This document shows positions 1 to 7,285 of a stretch of 28,407 nucleotides of DNA, one piece after another. Source of the DNA: a virus; the IMG/VR virus record IMGVR_UViG_3300035184_001224, positions 1-28,407 of that record. One strand, given 5' to 3'. A program made the position numbers and the translations under genes. The notes under the pieces are model-generated. The model worked only from the letters and a program-made list of their open reading frames with translations, was not told the DNA's origin and ran no database searches. Within the stretch, counting starts at the first letter, position 1. Each line of letters opens with the position of its first letter.

Positions 1-519
1 ATGACTGACACATTCACTGGTACACCAACATTCGTTGGTGATCGTCATGCAGTTCTAGCAACTCTGATCAACCAGCAAGCAAACCTAGTAGCACAGCGCA
101 CTCGTCGCGGTGCAGCAAACTGGGCAGTTGTTTCACCAGCAGCACTAACAGTGCTACAGTCAGCAACTACATCAGCATTTGCACGTACAACTGAAGGTAC
201 ATTTGAAGCACCAACAAACACTAAGTTCGTTGGCACTCTAAATGGCACAATGCGCATCTATGTAAACACATACGCATCAGACACTTCACCAGTACTTCTA
301 GGCTACAAAGGTCAAGGCGAAATTGATGCAGCAGCATTCTATTGCCCATACGTACCATTGATGTCTTCTGGCGTTGTTGTAGATCCTAACTCATTCGAGC
401 CAGTAGTATCATTCATGACACGTTACGGCTATGTTGAGTTAACAAACACAGCATCATCACTAGGTAACGCAGCAGATTACGTTTCAAAAATCGCAGTTGC
501 AAACCTATCATTCATCTAA
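1..519 (+). CDS. 23: Major capsid protein gp23, C-terminal part (5' end outside window)
   Basis: This is the C-terminal 172 residues of a T4-type major capsid protein, which builds the hexamers of the head. The frame is open from base 1. T4 gp23 is about 520 residues, so the ATG at base 1 is most likely an internal methionine and the gene starts upstream. Family-like stretches are QRTRRGAANWAVVSP (about 32-46), the FVGTLNGTMRIYV strand (76-88), YCPYVPL (114-120), the DPNSFEPVVSFMTRYG segment near residue 128, and a C-terminal region ending NLSFI. Codon use is strongly biased (CTA for Leu, GCA for Ala, CGT for Arg), as in the sheath and tube genes, which fits a very highly expressed protein. 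A strong terminator follows directly, so the capsid transcript probably ends here. Identity rests on remembered family motifs. Confidence 0.9.
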   Translation: MTDTFTGTPTFVGDRHAVLATLINQQANLVAQRTRRGAANWAVVSPAALTVLQSATTSAFARTTEGTFEAPTNTKFVGTLNGTMRIYVNTYASDTSPVLLGYKGQGEIDAAAFYCPYVPLMSSGVVVDPNSFEPVVSFMTRYGYVELTNTASSLGNAADYVSKIAVANLSFI

Positions 520-543
520 ATCTAGGTGTAATAATAATAAGAG

Positions 544-571
544 ACCCGGGAGTTCGCTTCCGGGTTTTTTT
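544..571 (+). terminator. Rho-independent terminator after gene 23
   Basis: A 9-bp stem (ACCCGGGAG against CTTCCGGGT, one G-T wobble) closes a TTCG tetraloop and runs into seven T residues. It lies 25 bases after the gene 23 stop and separates the capsid unit from the fibre unit. Confidence 0.93.
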
Positions 572-610
572 GTGTCTGTTGCATATATATTATTCTTTAT
601 ATGGTACAAC

Positions 611-620
611 TGATAAATAC
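611..620 (+). promoter_or_regulatory. T4-type late promoter (TGATAAATAC) for the large fibre gene
   Basis: TGATAAATAC matches the element repeated before many virion genes here and resembles T4 late TATAAATA. It ends 32 bases before the ATG at 653 and lies downstream of the terminator at 544-571. Confidence 0.75.
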
Positions 621-652
621 TATCATATAAAATATTGTATTAGGAAATTGAT

Positions 653-3600
653 ATGGCAGAACAAATTAAATTTGGTGATAGATTATTCTTGAGTGGCGAA
701 AGAGTTATTGCAGAAACCGATGTGCAAATCAACCGAGATTTGAAAGTTAACAGAGATGTAGTAATCCAAGGAAATCTAGATGTCAATGGTACAGTTACTA
801 CTATTGATACAACTGATTTGTTTATTGCAGACCCTATTGTCGGAATGAATTACGACCATACAGGACCAGCAAGCGAAGATGTTGGATTTGAAATTTACCG
901 AGGCGATGATACTAATGTATTTTTTGTTTGGGATGAAACATTAGATAGTTGGAGTACTCGTGGCACAGATTTAGTTGTGCGTAATTTCCATGCAACTGGC
1001 GACACACTTATTAACGGTACATTACATGTAGACGGCCAATCAACATTGTCGAGTTTAAACGTAGAAGACTTAACAGACAACAGAGTTGTTATTGTTGGAG
1101 TTGACGGCGAAATAGAAGATGATGCCAATTTTACATTTGATGCTACAGAACTTAATATTGGGTTAGGTAACTTCACGGTGGAAGTGGCCACTGGAAATAC
1201 ACAGATATTAGGGACATTAGATGTAGATGGACAATCAACATTAGCAAGTGTAAATGTAGAAGATTTAACAGATAATCGTATTATCATTGCAGGTGTATCT
1301 GGCGAATTAGAAGACGATGTTAATTTCACTATGGATGGTACTACATTTGACATTGGTCAAGGAAAATTTACAGTAGATGTCGCAACAGGTGACACCTACA
1401 CTGCTGGCCAAACAACTTTAGCTAGTGCAAATGTAGAAGATTTAACTAATAATAGAATTGTCATAGTTGGCGTAGATGGCGAATTAGAAGATGATGCCAA
1501 TTTCACATTCAATGCAACTGAACTTAATATTGGGTTAGGTAACTTCACAGTTCAGCAATCAACTGGTAATACACAGGTAATCGGCACATTGGATGTAGAT
1601 AGTCAAAGTATACTAGCAAGCGTAAACGTTGAAGACTTAACTGATAATAGAATTGTTATTGTCGGAACAAATGGTGAATTAGAAGACGATTTAAACTTCA
1701 CTATGGACGGTACTACATTTGATGTTGGACAAGGTAAATTCACAGTAGATGTTGCTTCCGGTATGACTACTATACAAGATTATACTAGTATAATTGCTAC
1801 GTCTGCCTTAAGAGTGCCGGTAGGTACAACAAATCAGCGACCTGGCGAAAGCGGAGTATTAATTCCAGTCGCCCAAGGACAAATTCGTTACAATACAGTA
1901 GATACTACATTCGAAGGTTACGATGGTACGCAATGGGGTTCACTTGGCGGGGTGAAAGACACTGACCAAGATACATATATTCTACCTGAAACTTCTCCTG
2001 GCGCAGACAATGACGAATTAGATTTTTATACTGCTGCAACACACCGTATGCGTATTGGTGCTACAGGTGATATTAGCTTCGGTGATAATTTAGATAAGTT
2101 TACAATTGATTATCTTACCGGCGATACTACTACATTGGGTGATCTAACTGTTGCACAAGATGCTACTATTACTGGTAATTTGACTGTAAATGGAACAGTT
2201 ACTACCGTCAATACTGAAACAATTTTACTTGCAGATAATATTTTAACTTTGAATAGTAACTATACAGGTTCAACTCCATCTGAAAATGCGGGTATTGAAA
2301 TTGAACGAGGTACGTTATTCAAGCCTGTAGTTCGATGGAACGAAATCAGTGACATATGGGAGTTTACCAACGATGGAACTGTATATAGACCTGTGCCATT
2401 TACTACAGATGATTTGAATGAAGGTGTAACTAATCTTTATTACACAGATACTAGATCACGTGCATCAATCGCTATTGGGGTAGACAGTTCAGAATTAGAA
2501 TGGGATCCATTAACTGGACTGTTAACATATGTTGGTTCTGCGGTAACACTCTCTGATGCGTCACCGACAAGTCCAGCACCCAAAGAAGGTGATATATGGT
2601 ATGATACATTAACTACTGGTAGAGCATATGTATATGCTGGACCAGTAGATGCATGGATTGATCTTTCTCCTGGATTAGCTGGACCAGACGGCCTTAGTGC
2701 CTATCAGGTTGCAGTACAAGAAGGATTTACAGGAACAGTAACTGCGTGGCTGGAATCATTGGAAGGCTTATCGGCATATGAAGTCGCAGTTGTTGATGGA
2801 TTTGTAGGAACAGCAACACAATGGTTAGCATCATTACAGGGTATTCAAGGTATCCAAGGTATTCAAGGTATCCAAGGGATACAAGGTAATACTGGTGATA
2901 CAGGACTTCAAGGAATTCAAGGTATCCAAGGCAATACAGGAGCAGACGGCGCTGATAGTACAGTTGCAGGACCTCAAGGAATTCAAGGTATCCAAGGAAT
3001 TCAAGGGATACAAGGCAATGCAGGAGCAGACGGAGCAGACGGAGCAGATGGCGCTGATGGTGCAGATGGTGTTGGGGTTGACTACATTGCAATATCCACC
3101 GCTGGCTTCACAACAACATTCCCTACTGTTTCTGGCGAGTACGACATCGCCATTGGTGTTGCTGCCACTGCTCAGGGTACTAAAGGCACTGCGGTTGGTT
3201 CTTTTGCAAATGCAGCAAACCTTGGCGACACAGTGTTCGGGTATCAAGCTGGCTCAAACAGCAGTAACACCTACAATTCAACTTCTATTGGACAGGGTTC
3301 CTTTTGTCGCTCTTCTGCTGCATTTGGTGCAGTTGGTACAGTCTCTATTGGAACCAGTGCTAAAGTAGACGGTGGTTCAGATGTAAATGGTGGTATTGCT
3401 GTAGGTCAAAATGCTGATTCGTCCTTTCGTGGTGCAATTGCTATGGGACGTGACGCAATCAGTGAGTCATTTGGTACTGTATCTATTGGTGAATATTCTA
3501 AAGTAGACGGAGGGATGATTGGTAGTGTTGCTATTGGCCGCGGCGCTAGGGTTCAGAATAGTACTAACTTAGGTGGCATTGCTATCGGTGGTAGTCAGCA

Positions 3601-4132
3601 AGCTTCAGCACAATACAGCAATTCTGCTGGCGCACAATCTTACTCTCGTGGCATTAATATAGGTAACATAGGCTCTAGTGCGACTAACAACACAATTCGT
3701 ATTGGTACAAGCTCACACACTACTGTTCAAGTTGGTAACACATCTTCTGACATCCGTGATAAAGTTGAAATTGAAAACCTGACTTTAGGTCTTGAGTTCA
3801 TTAATAGGCTAGAAACTAAAACTTTTGTTTATAACAACCGTGATCGTTATGATGACTGGGATAACTCTAGTGAATCGGAGAAAGATTCTTTTGTAACTAC
3901 CGGTATCATTGCTCAAGAAGTTCTTACCGCGTTGGATGAAGTTGGCTTTGATAAAGAGCATAACATTATCAAAGATATTGAACTGAACAAAGATGGTTAT
4001 GAGAGTGACCATGAGGCTTATATTGTCAAGATGGATCAATTCATTGCTCCGTTGATGAAAGCTGTTCAAGAACTTTCTGACAAGAATGAAGCACTAGAAG
4101 CTCGGCTTGCTTTACTTGAATCTAACCAATGA
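653..4132 (+). CDS. Large mosaic tail fibre with collagen-like, YadA-like and S74 chaperone domains
   Basis: This 1159-residue protein is a likely trimeric side tail fibre. The N-terminal region (1-125) has beta-rich segments such as NLDVNGTVTTIDTTDLFIAD, and a diverged copy recurs near 510-575. Residues 128-378 hold four repeats of about 59-66 residues, each containing NVEDLT. A glycine-x-y collagen-like stretch with GIQ and GAD triplets covers about 729-807 and is broken once by STVA. Next come YadA-head-like short repeats (AIAMG, SIGEYSKV, VAIGRGARV; about 825-1015). The C-terminus from about 1030 begins SSDIRDK, the Ser-Asp site of peptidase S74 intramolecular chaperones, which trimerise fibres and then cut themselves off; it ends in a coiled coil. 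The start is supported by TAGGAAA upstream and by the late promoter. Receptor specificity cannot be read. Confidence 0.88.
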   Translation: MAEQIKFGDRLFLSGERVIAETDVQINRDLKVNRDVVIQGNLDVNGTVTTIDTTDLFIADPIVGMNYDHTGPASEDVGFEIYRGDDTNVFFVWDETLDSWSTRGTDLVVRNFHATGDTLINGTLHVDGQSTLSSLNVEDLTDNRVVIVGVDGEIEDDANFTFDATELNIGLGNFTVEVATGNTQILGTLDVDGQSTLASVNVEDLTDNRIIIAGVSGELEDDVNFTMDGTTFDIGQGKFTVDVATGDTYTAGQTTLASANVEDLTNNRIVIVGVDGELEDDANFTFNATELNIGLGNFTVQQSTGNTQVIGTLDVDSQSILASVNVEDLTDNRIVIVGTNGELEDDLNFTMDGTTFDVGQGKFTVDVASGMTTIQDYTSIIATSALRVPVGTTNQRPGESGVLIPVAQGQIRYNTVDTTFEGYDGTQWGSLGGVKDTDQDTYILPETSPGADNDELDFYTAATHRMRIGATGDISFGDNLDKFTIDYLTGDTTTLGDLTVAQDATITGNLTVNGTVTTVNTETILLADNILTLNSNYTGSTPSENAGIEIERGTLFKPVVRWNEISDIWEFTNDGTVYRPVPFTTDDLNEGVTNLYYTDTRSRASIAIGVDSSELEWDPLTGLLTYVGSAVTLSDASPTSPAPKEGDIWYDTLTTGRAYVYAGPVDAWIDLSPGLAGPDGLSAYQVAVQEGFTGTVTAWLESLEGLSAYEVAVVDGFVGTATQWLASLQGIQGIQGIQGIQGIQGNTGDTGLQGIQGIQGNTGADGADSTVAGPQGIQGIQGIQGIQGNAGADGADGADGADGADGVGVDYIAISTAGFTTTFPTVSGEYDIAIGVAATAQGTKGTAVGSFANAANLGDTVFGYQAGSNSSNTYNSTSIGQGSFCRSSAAFGAVGTVSIGTSAKVDGGSDVNGGIAVGQNADSSFRGAIAMGRDAISESFGTVSIGEYSKVDGGMIGSVAIGRGARVQNSTNLGGIAIGGSQQASAQYSNSAGAQSYSRGINIGNIGSSATNNTIRIGTSSHTTVQVGNTSSDIRDKVEIENLTLGLEFINRLETKTFVYNNRDRYDDWDNSSESEKDSFVTTGIIAQEVLTALDEVGFDKEHNIIKDIELNKDGYESDHEAYIVKMDQFIAPLMKAVQELSDKNEALEARLALLESNQ
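1034..1786 (+). repeat. Four fibre repeats in an A-B-A-B order
   Basis: Four in-frame units of roughly 59-66 codons each contain NVEDLT. Units 1 and 3 share TELNIGLGNFTV; units 2 and 4 share TMDGTTFD followed by GQGKFTVDVA. A 29-base stretch at 1148-1176 is identical at 1520-1548, exactly 372 bases (124 codons) later. This indicates duplication of a two-unit block. Confidence 0.85.
2836..3072 (+). repeat. Collagen-like Gly-x-y coding repeat
   Basis: Short in-frame units reading GGTATTCAA/GGTATCCAA (Gly-Ile-Gln) and GGAGCAGAC/GGCGCTGAT (Gly-Ala-Asp) encode about 25 Gly-x-y triplets inside the large fibre. Such stretches form triple-helical stalks in phage fibres and are prone to slippage. Confidence 0.9.
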
Positions 4133-4160
4133 CATCACATGTCCCACATCGTAAAATGAA

Positions 4161-4170
4161 TAATAAATAT
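4161..4170 (+). promoter_or_regulatory. Probable late promoter (TAATAAATAT) for the 4201-8907 fibre cluster
   Basis: TAATAAATAT lies in the 68-base gap after the large fibre gene, 30 bases before the ATG at 4201. It is a weaker match to the window's late element (final T instead of C). It could drive the whole coupled cluster to 8907. Confidence 0.55.
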
Positions 4171-4200
4171 AGAATAATAAAAGTAATACGGAGATAACAA

Positions 4201-4722
4201 ATGCCAGAACACATTAATTCACTGAATTTTCCAATACAAGCATCTAATCAGGCAACACATACGCGATTTGGGAGAGAATACACATATGATTCGAGTACTG
4301 ACTCTTGGCTCGCAGTAACACCTACATTGCAAGTATTGGATCCTAGTAAATTATCACCGAAAGATTATACCCCAGTTATTCGTGATGACGGAGACACACT
4401 ACAAAATGGAGATTCATATTATAATACTATTGATGAGACAACATACACGTGGGATGAAACTTCTGGATATTGGAGAAGAACATCTGCTGGCGCGGTAGTA
4501 TCTGATACTGCTCCGGTTGATTTATATGATGGATTGATATGGCAAGATACAATTGCTGGTGGCACGTATATATACAATCAGTCGGGTGATACCTGGATTG
4601 AAGCCGGCGGCGCAGGTGGTTACGCAGTAGATCCACTGATGGTCATTGAACCTGAATCAAATGGTGATCCAGTTGCTAGTGATTTTGCGAACGGTGTACA
4701 ATTTGTGGTACAATATGAATAA
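4201..4722 (+). CDS. Fibre-associated virion protein with N-terminal YxY/W module
   Basis: I do not recognise a specific family for this 173-residue protein. It has short beta-strand modules built around aromatic residues: YTYDSSTDSW (27-36), TYTWDETSGYW, and TYIYNQSGDTW. Similar modules occur in small phage fibre or decoration proteins. The first one sits at nearly the same distance from the N-terminus as in three downstream neighbours. The start is preceded by ACGGAGATAAC, a good ribosome binding site. Its TAA overlaps the ATG of the next gene (TAATG), so the two are probably translationally coupled. Its place between the large fibre and two glycine-rich adhesins suggests a tail-tip or fibre-joining role, which is inference. 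Confidence 0.7.
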   Translation: MPEHINSLNFPIQASNQATHTRFGREYTYDSSTDSWLAVTPTLQVLDPSKLSPKDYTPVIRDDGDTLQNGDSYYNTIDETTYTWDETSGYWRRTSAGAVVSDTAPVDLYDGLIWQDTIAGGTYIYNQSGDTWIEAGGAGGYAVDPLMVIEPESNGDPVASDFANGVQFVVQYE

Positions 4723-5678
4723 TGCCTAAATTTTTTGTAAAAGATGAATCATCTATATATCAAGCATCTAAAGTATTTGTAAATGATGCTGGAACGGTAA
4801 GACAAGCTACCCAAATCTGGGCACTAGAAACTGGTGTTCCTAAACTTGTATATTTACTATCTGCCCAAATACCGTTATTGCCTGAGCAGAGCGACCCACA
4901 TATTAATGGTTATTTAAATATGCAAGGCCCAGTAAGAACAAGTGACTTCGGATTAGAAGATGGCGATACATTAATAATTTCTGAAAACTGGTGGCTTTGG
5001 TCACCGACCACAAGTCAACCCGCACTTATCATAGACACTCCTAAGGCAATTATTCAAAATTATGGTAATATTACAGGCCATGGCGGGTATGCATCAAGTC
5101 CTGGCGGACCTGCAATTGTATCAGAAGTGAGCAATTCTAGAATTTATAACCATCCTGGTGCATTTATTGCTGGTGGCGGTGGCGGTGGTGCTGGGTCACA
5201 GGGCGGCGGTGGTGCTGGACAAGCGCCTCCCGGACAAGCTGGGGCTGTTGGCGGTTCTTATAGTTACGGGGTAGGACTTGGTGGTGCGGGACCCACGTTT
5301 GGTTGTAGTGAAGGTGGAACTGTTCAAACTTCTGGTAGTTGTACTGGAACAGTTTCTGGAGTAATCGGTGCAGGTGGGAACCAAGGTGCCAGTGCTGGTA
5401 GTGGTAATACTTCCGGTGGAGGCTGCACTGTTACAAATGGTTCTGGTAGCTCTGGGACTGGTTGCTTCGTTTCCGGTATCCGATGGGGTGTAGGTGGACC
5501 TGCAGCATCTCCTAATCCGGGTGGACAGGGAGGCTCTATACTTTCAGATACCCAGAACCAAACAGTAAGTGGCGGAGGCTGGGGATTACCCGGCTCTGGT
5601 GGAGCAGCTGGCGGAGCTGCAATATCTGGTTCGTATATATCGTTATCCAATGATGGTACAATTTACGGTTCAACTTAA
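4722..5678 (+). CDS. Glycine-rich tail fibre adhesin (gp38-like architecture), copy 1
   Basis: This 318-residue protein has an N-terminal domain of about 140 residues (including DGDTLIISENWWLWSP, near 83-98) and a long glycine-rich C-terminal half starting at IAGGGGGGAGSQGGGGAG (about 149-166). Poly-glycine runs separated by variable loops are the layout of the T2/S16-type gp38 receptor-binding tip, where they pack as polyglycine-II helices. Several cysteines in the loops (around 200-250) are unusual in this block. It ends NDGTIYGST, like its neighbour. The next gene is clearly paralogous: DGDTLIISENWWLWS matches AGDTLFIPENFWVWS. The ATG overlaps the previous stop as TAATG. Receptor binding at the fibre tip is inferred from architecture only. 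Confidence 0.75.
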   Translation: MPKFFVKDESSIYQASKVFVNDAGTVRQATQIWALETGVPKLVYLLSAQIPLLPEQSDPHINGYLNMQGPVRTSDFGLEDGDTLIISENWWLWSPTTSQPALIIDTPKAIIQNYGNITGHGGYASSPGGPAIVSEVSNSRIYNHPGAFIAGGGGGGAGSQGGGGAGQAPPGQAGAVGGSYSYGVGLGGAGPTFGCSEGGTVQTSGSCTGTVSGVIGAGGNQGASAGSGNTSGGGCTVTNGSGSSGTGCFVSGIRWGVGGPAASPNPGGQGGSILSDTQNQTVSGGGWGLPGSGGAAGGAAISGSYISLSNDGTIYGST

Positions 5679-5697
5679 TAATATAAATGAGAATTCA

Positions 5698-6660
5698 ATG
5701 ACCAAAGGTATGTTTACAAATAGCGCAGTAGATGAAACAATCATTCGATTGTCTGATTTCCAATACAAGTATGATGCAATATCAAATATTTGGTTATTGA
5801 ATAGATTGGCTAAAACTGTTAATATATCTGTATTCGCAGATGTAATAATTAATAATATCACAAACAAATTAGGACCTACTACCGCATCATCTTTGGGAAT
5901 GTTCGCTGGTGACACATTATTCATCCCAGAAAACTTTTGGGTATGGTCAGATTATACTGGCGCTCCTGCAATCATTATGGATGTAGAAAATACTACGTTA
6001 GATAATCATGGAGTTATCATTGGTAGAGGTGGCAACGGTGGTGCCTCTGGTGGAAGCGGTGGTGCAGCAGGAAGTAACGGCGGCCCTGCTATTGCTGTAA
6101 CTGCTGAATTAGTAAAAATTAAAAACAATACAACTGGATTTATTGCTGGAGGCGGAGGCGGAGGCGGCGGTTCCGCTTATTCGTCTGGTGGAGGCGGAGC
6201 AGGTGGAGGCACGGGAGGTGGACCAACCGGCGACGATGGGTTTGGTTCATTCTACGGCGGATCTGCGGGTCCACTAAATTCAATCGGTAGTAATGGTAAC
6301 GGCAGACCCGGCTACTGGGGTTATGGCGGCGGCACAGGCGGCGGCGGCGGTAATACCATGGATGCAGGAGCAAAAAGTGAAAACCCATCCGGTTCTGGCG
6401 GTGGCGGTGGCAGAATATTAAGCGGCACGGGCGGTAGTGGAGCAAATGGTGGTAATGGTGGTTCACTAAATACTACTGGTGATACCGCCTACGGGACGTG
6501 GCCAAGTGGCGGCGGTGGCGGCTGGGGCGCATCAGGCGGCGCAGGCGGAATTAATAGCGGTGCCTCTGGTGCAGGTGGCATGGGTGGTAATGGAATTATA
6601 TGGAATGGAAACATTTCTGATGTAGTAAATAATGGCACAATATATGGAGGGTACACATAA
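5698..6660 (+). CDS. Glycine-rich tail fibre adhesin (gp38-like architecture), copy 2
   Basis: This 320-residue protein is a paralogue of the preceding one. It has an N-terminal YxY/W module (YKYDAISNIW, 23-32), then the shared domain with AGDTLFIPENFWVWS, and a glycine-rich C-terminal half with runs such as GGGGGGGGSAY and SGGGGGWGASGG, ending NGTIYGGYT. I chose the ATG at 5698, 19 bases after the previous stop, because the longer frame would overlap about 110 bases of the upstream gene in another frame and the module lies just downstream of this ATG. ATGAGA precedes it. The C-terminus overlaps the next start as TAATG. Two different glycine-rich tips in tandem could mean alternative receptor specificities or a two-component tip. 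Confidence 0.75.
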   Translation: MTKGMFTNSAVDETIIRLSDFQYKYDAISNIWLLNRLAKTVNISVFADVIINNITNKLGPTTASSLGMFAGDTLFIPENFWVWSDYTGAPAIIMDVENTTLDNHGVIIGRGGNGGASGGSGGAAGSNGGPAIAVTAELVKIKNNTTGFIAGGGGGGGGSAYSSGGGGAGGGTGGGPTGDDGFGSFYGGSAGPLNSIGSNGNGRPGYWGYGGGTGGGGGNTMDAGAKSENPSGSGGGGGRILSGTGGSGANGGNGGSLNTTGDTAYGTWPSGGGGGWGASGGAGGINSGASGAGGMGGNGIIWNGNISDVVNNGTIYGGYT

Positions 6661-7169
6661 TGCAAATTGATAAAGTACTTGTTAGATTGCGTGATTATGA
6701 TTATATATGTGATGAGGCGATTGAATACCTAGAGAATAATATATTAGGCAACGGATATACGTATAAAACCTGCATTAGAAAAATAGCATCTGATTCTTTG
6801 ATACCAACTGACCAACGGCGCGTATGGTTACGGAACGCTAGACGATTAAGATTGGAACCTAGTGCTATCAAACTTGGCATTGATGCATTGGAAGTGGATA
6901 CGTACCGAGTTGTGATAAAAAATATTCCAGTTTCAGAAGGTTCTCTTATTGAGTGCCATGCATATGTAGATAATTATGATTGGGTAAAATTTTCTAATGT
7001 AAATAATGCCACTACAATCATCGGAGATGTAAATAATTTTAATCGTGCAGAAACAGTTATCGGCGATGTATATTTTAATATACAAGAACTAAAATCACTT
7101 TCAATCGCGATTGAAGGTAAGATAGAAGATGTATCCAATGAATTTGTGATTTGGGAGAAAATATTATAA
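6660..7169 (+). CDS. Hypothetical protein in fibre cluster (169 aa)
   Basis: I do not recognise this 169-residue protein. The N-terminal half (1-70) looks helical and basic, with RRVWLRNARRLRLEP near 53-68. The C-terminal half looks beta-rich (VVIKNIPVSEG, TIIGDVNNF, TVIGDVYFNI). It has no signal peptide or membrane segment. Its ATG overlaps the stop of the glycine-rich adhesin (TAATG), and its own TAA overlaps the ATG of the following mini-gene in the same way. The position right after the adhesins is where fibre-assembly chaperones often lie, so a chaperone or a virion protein are both possible. Confidence 0.65.
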   Translation: MQIDKVLVRLRDYDYICDEAIEYLENNILGNGYTYKTCIRKIASDSLIPTDQRRVWLRNARRLRLEPSAIKLGIDALEVDTYRVVIKNIPVSEGSLIECHAYVDNYDWVKFSNVNNATTIIGDVNNFNRAETVIGDVYFNIQELKSLSIAIEGKIEDVSNEFVIWEKIL

Positions 7170-7285
7170 TGTCAAATTTTCCTAAAAATGTACCCGATGG
7201 TACTAAAGTAACATTACGGTCATATGTGTATGTGTATTTCGCTGCATCCAATAAGTGGAAACTTGAACGAAGAGAGATAATCTGA
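7169..7285 (+). CDS. 38-aa mini-protein consisting of one YxY/W module
   Basis: A 39-codon frame starts MSNFPKNVPDG and ends KLERREII. Its ATG shares the final A of the previous TAA (TAATG), and its TGA shares its last base with the ATG of the next gene (TGATG), so it fills the space exactly and must be read by coupled translation. Almost all of it is one module, YVYVYFAASNKW (19-30), followed by KLE. The same pattern sits near the N-terminus of three neighbouring fibre proteins. It may be a stand-alone docking or cap peptide, or a relic of a larger fibre gene whose adhesin was lost. No function is established. Confidence 0.65.
   Translation: MSNFPKNVPDGTKVTLRSYVYVYFAASNKWKLERREII

Noticed and set aside
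2836-3072. Short regular repeats that resemble a small repeat array
   Set aside because: The units are 9 bases long, in frame and encode Gly-x-y triplets of a fibre; there are no spacers of uniform unique sequence, so this is not a CRISPR array.
2727-3247. Two open frames on the minus strand across the collagen region
   Set aside because: They arise from the low-complexity repeats of the plus-strand fibre, which has strong domain evidence.
5324-5650. Open proline-rich frame on the minus strand
   Set aside because: It is the complement of glycine codons in the adhesin gene; the composition is explained by that and it lacks a ribosome site.
5681-5690. ATATAAATGA as a late promoter for the second glycine-rich adhesin
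   Set aside because: It ends only a few bases before the ATG and would leave no leader with a ribosome site.
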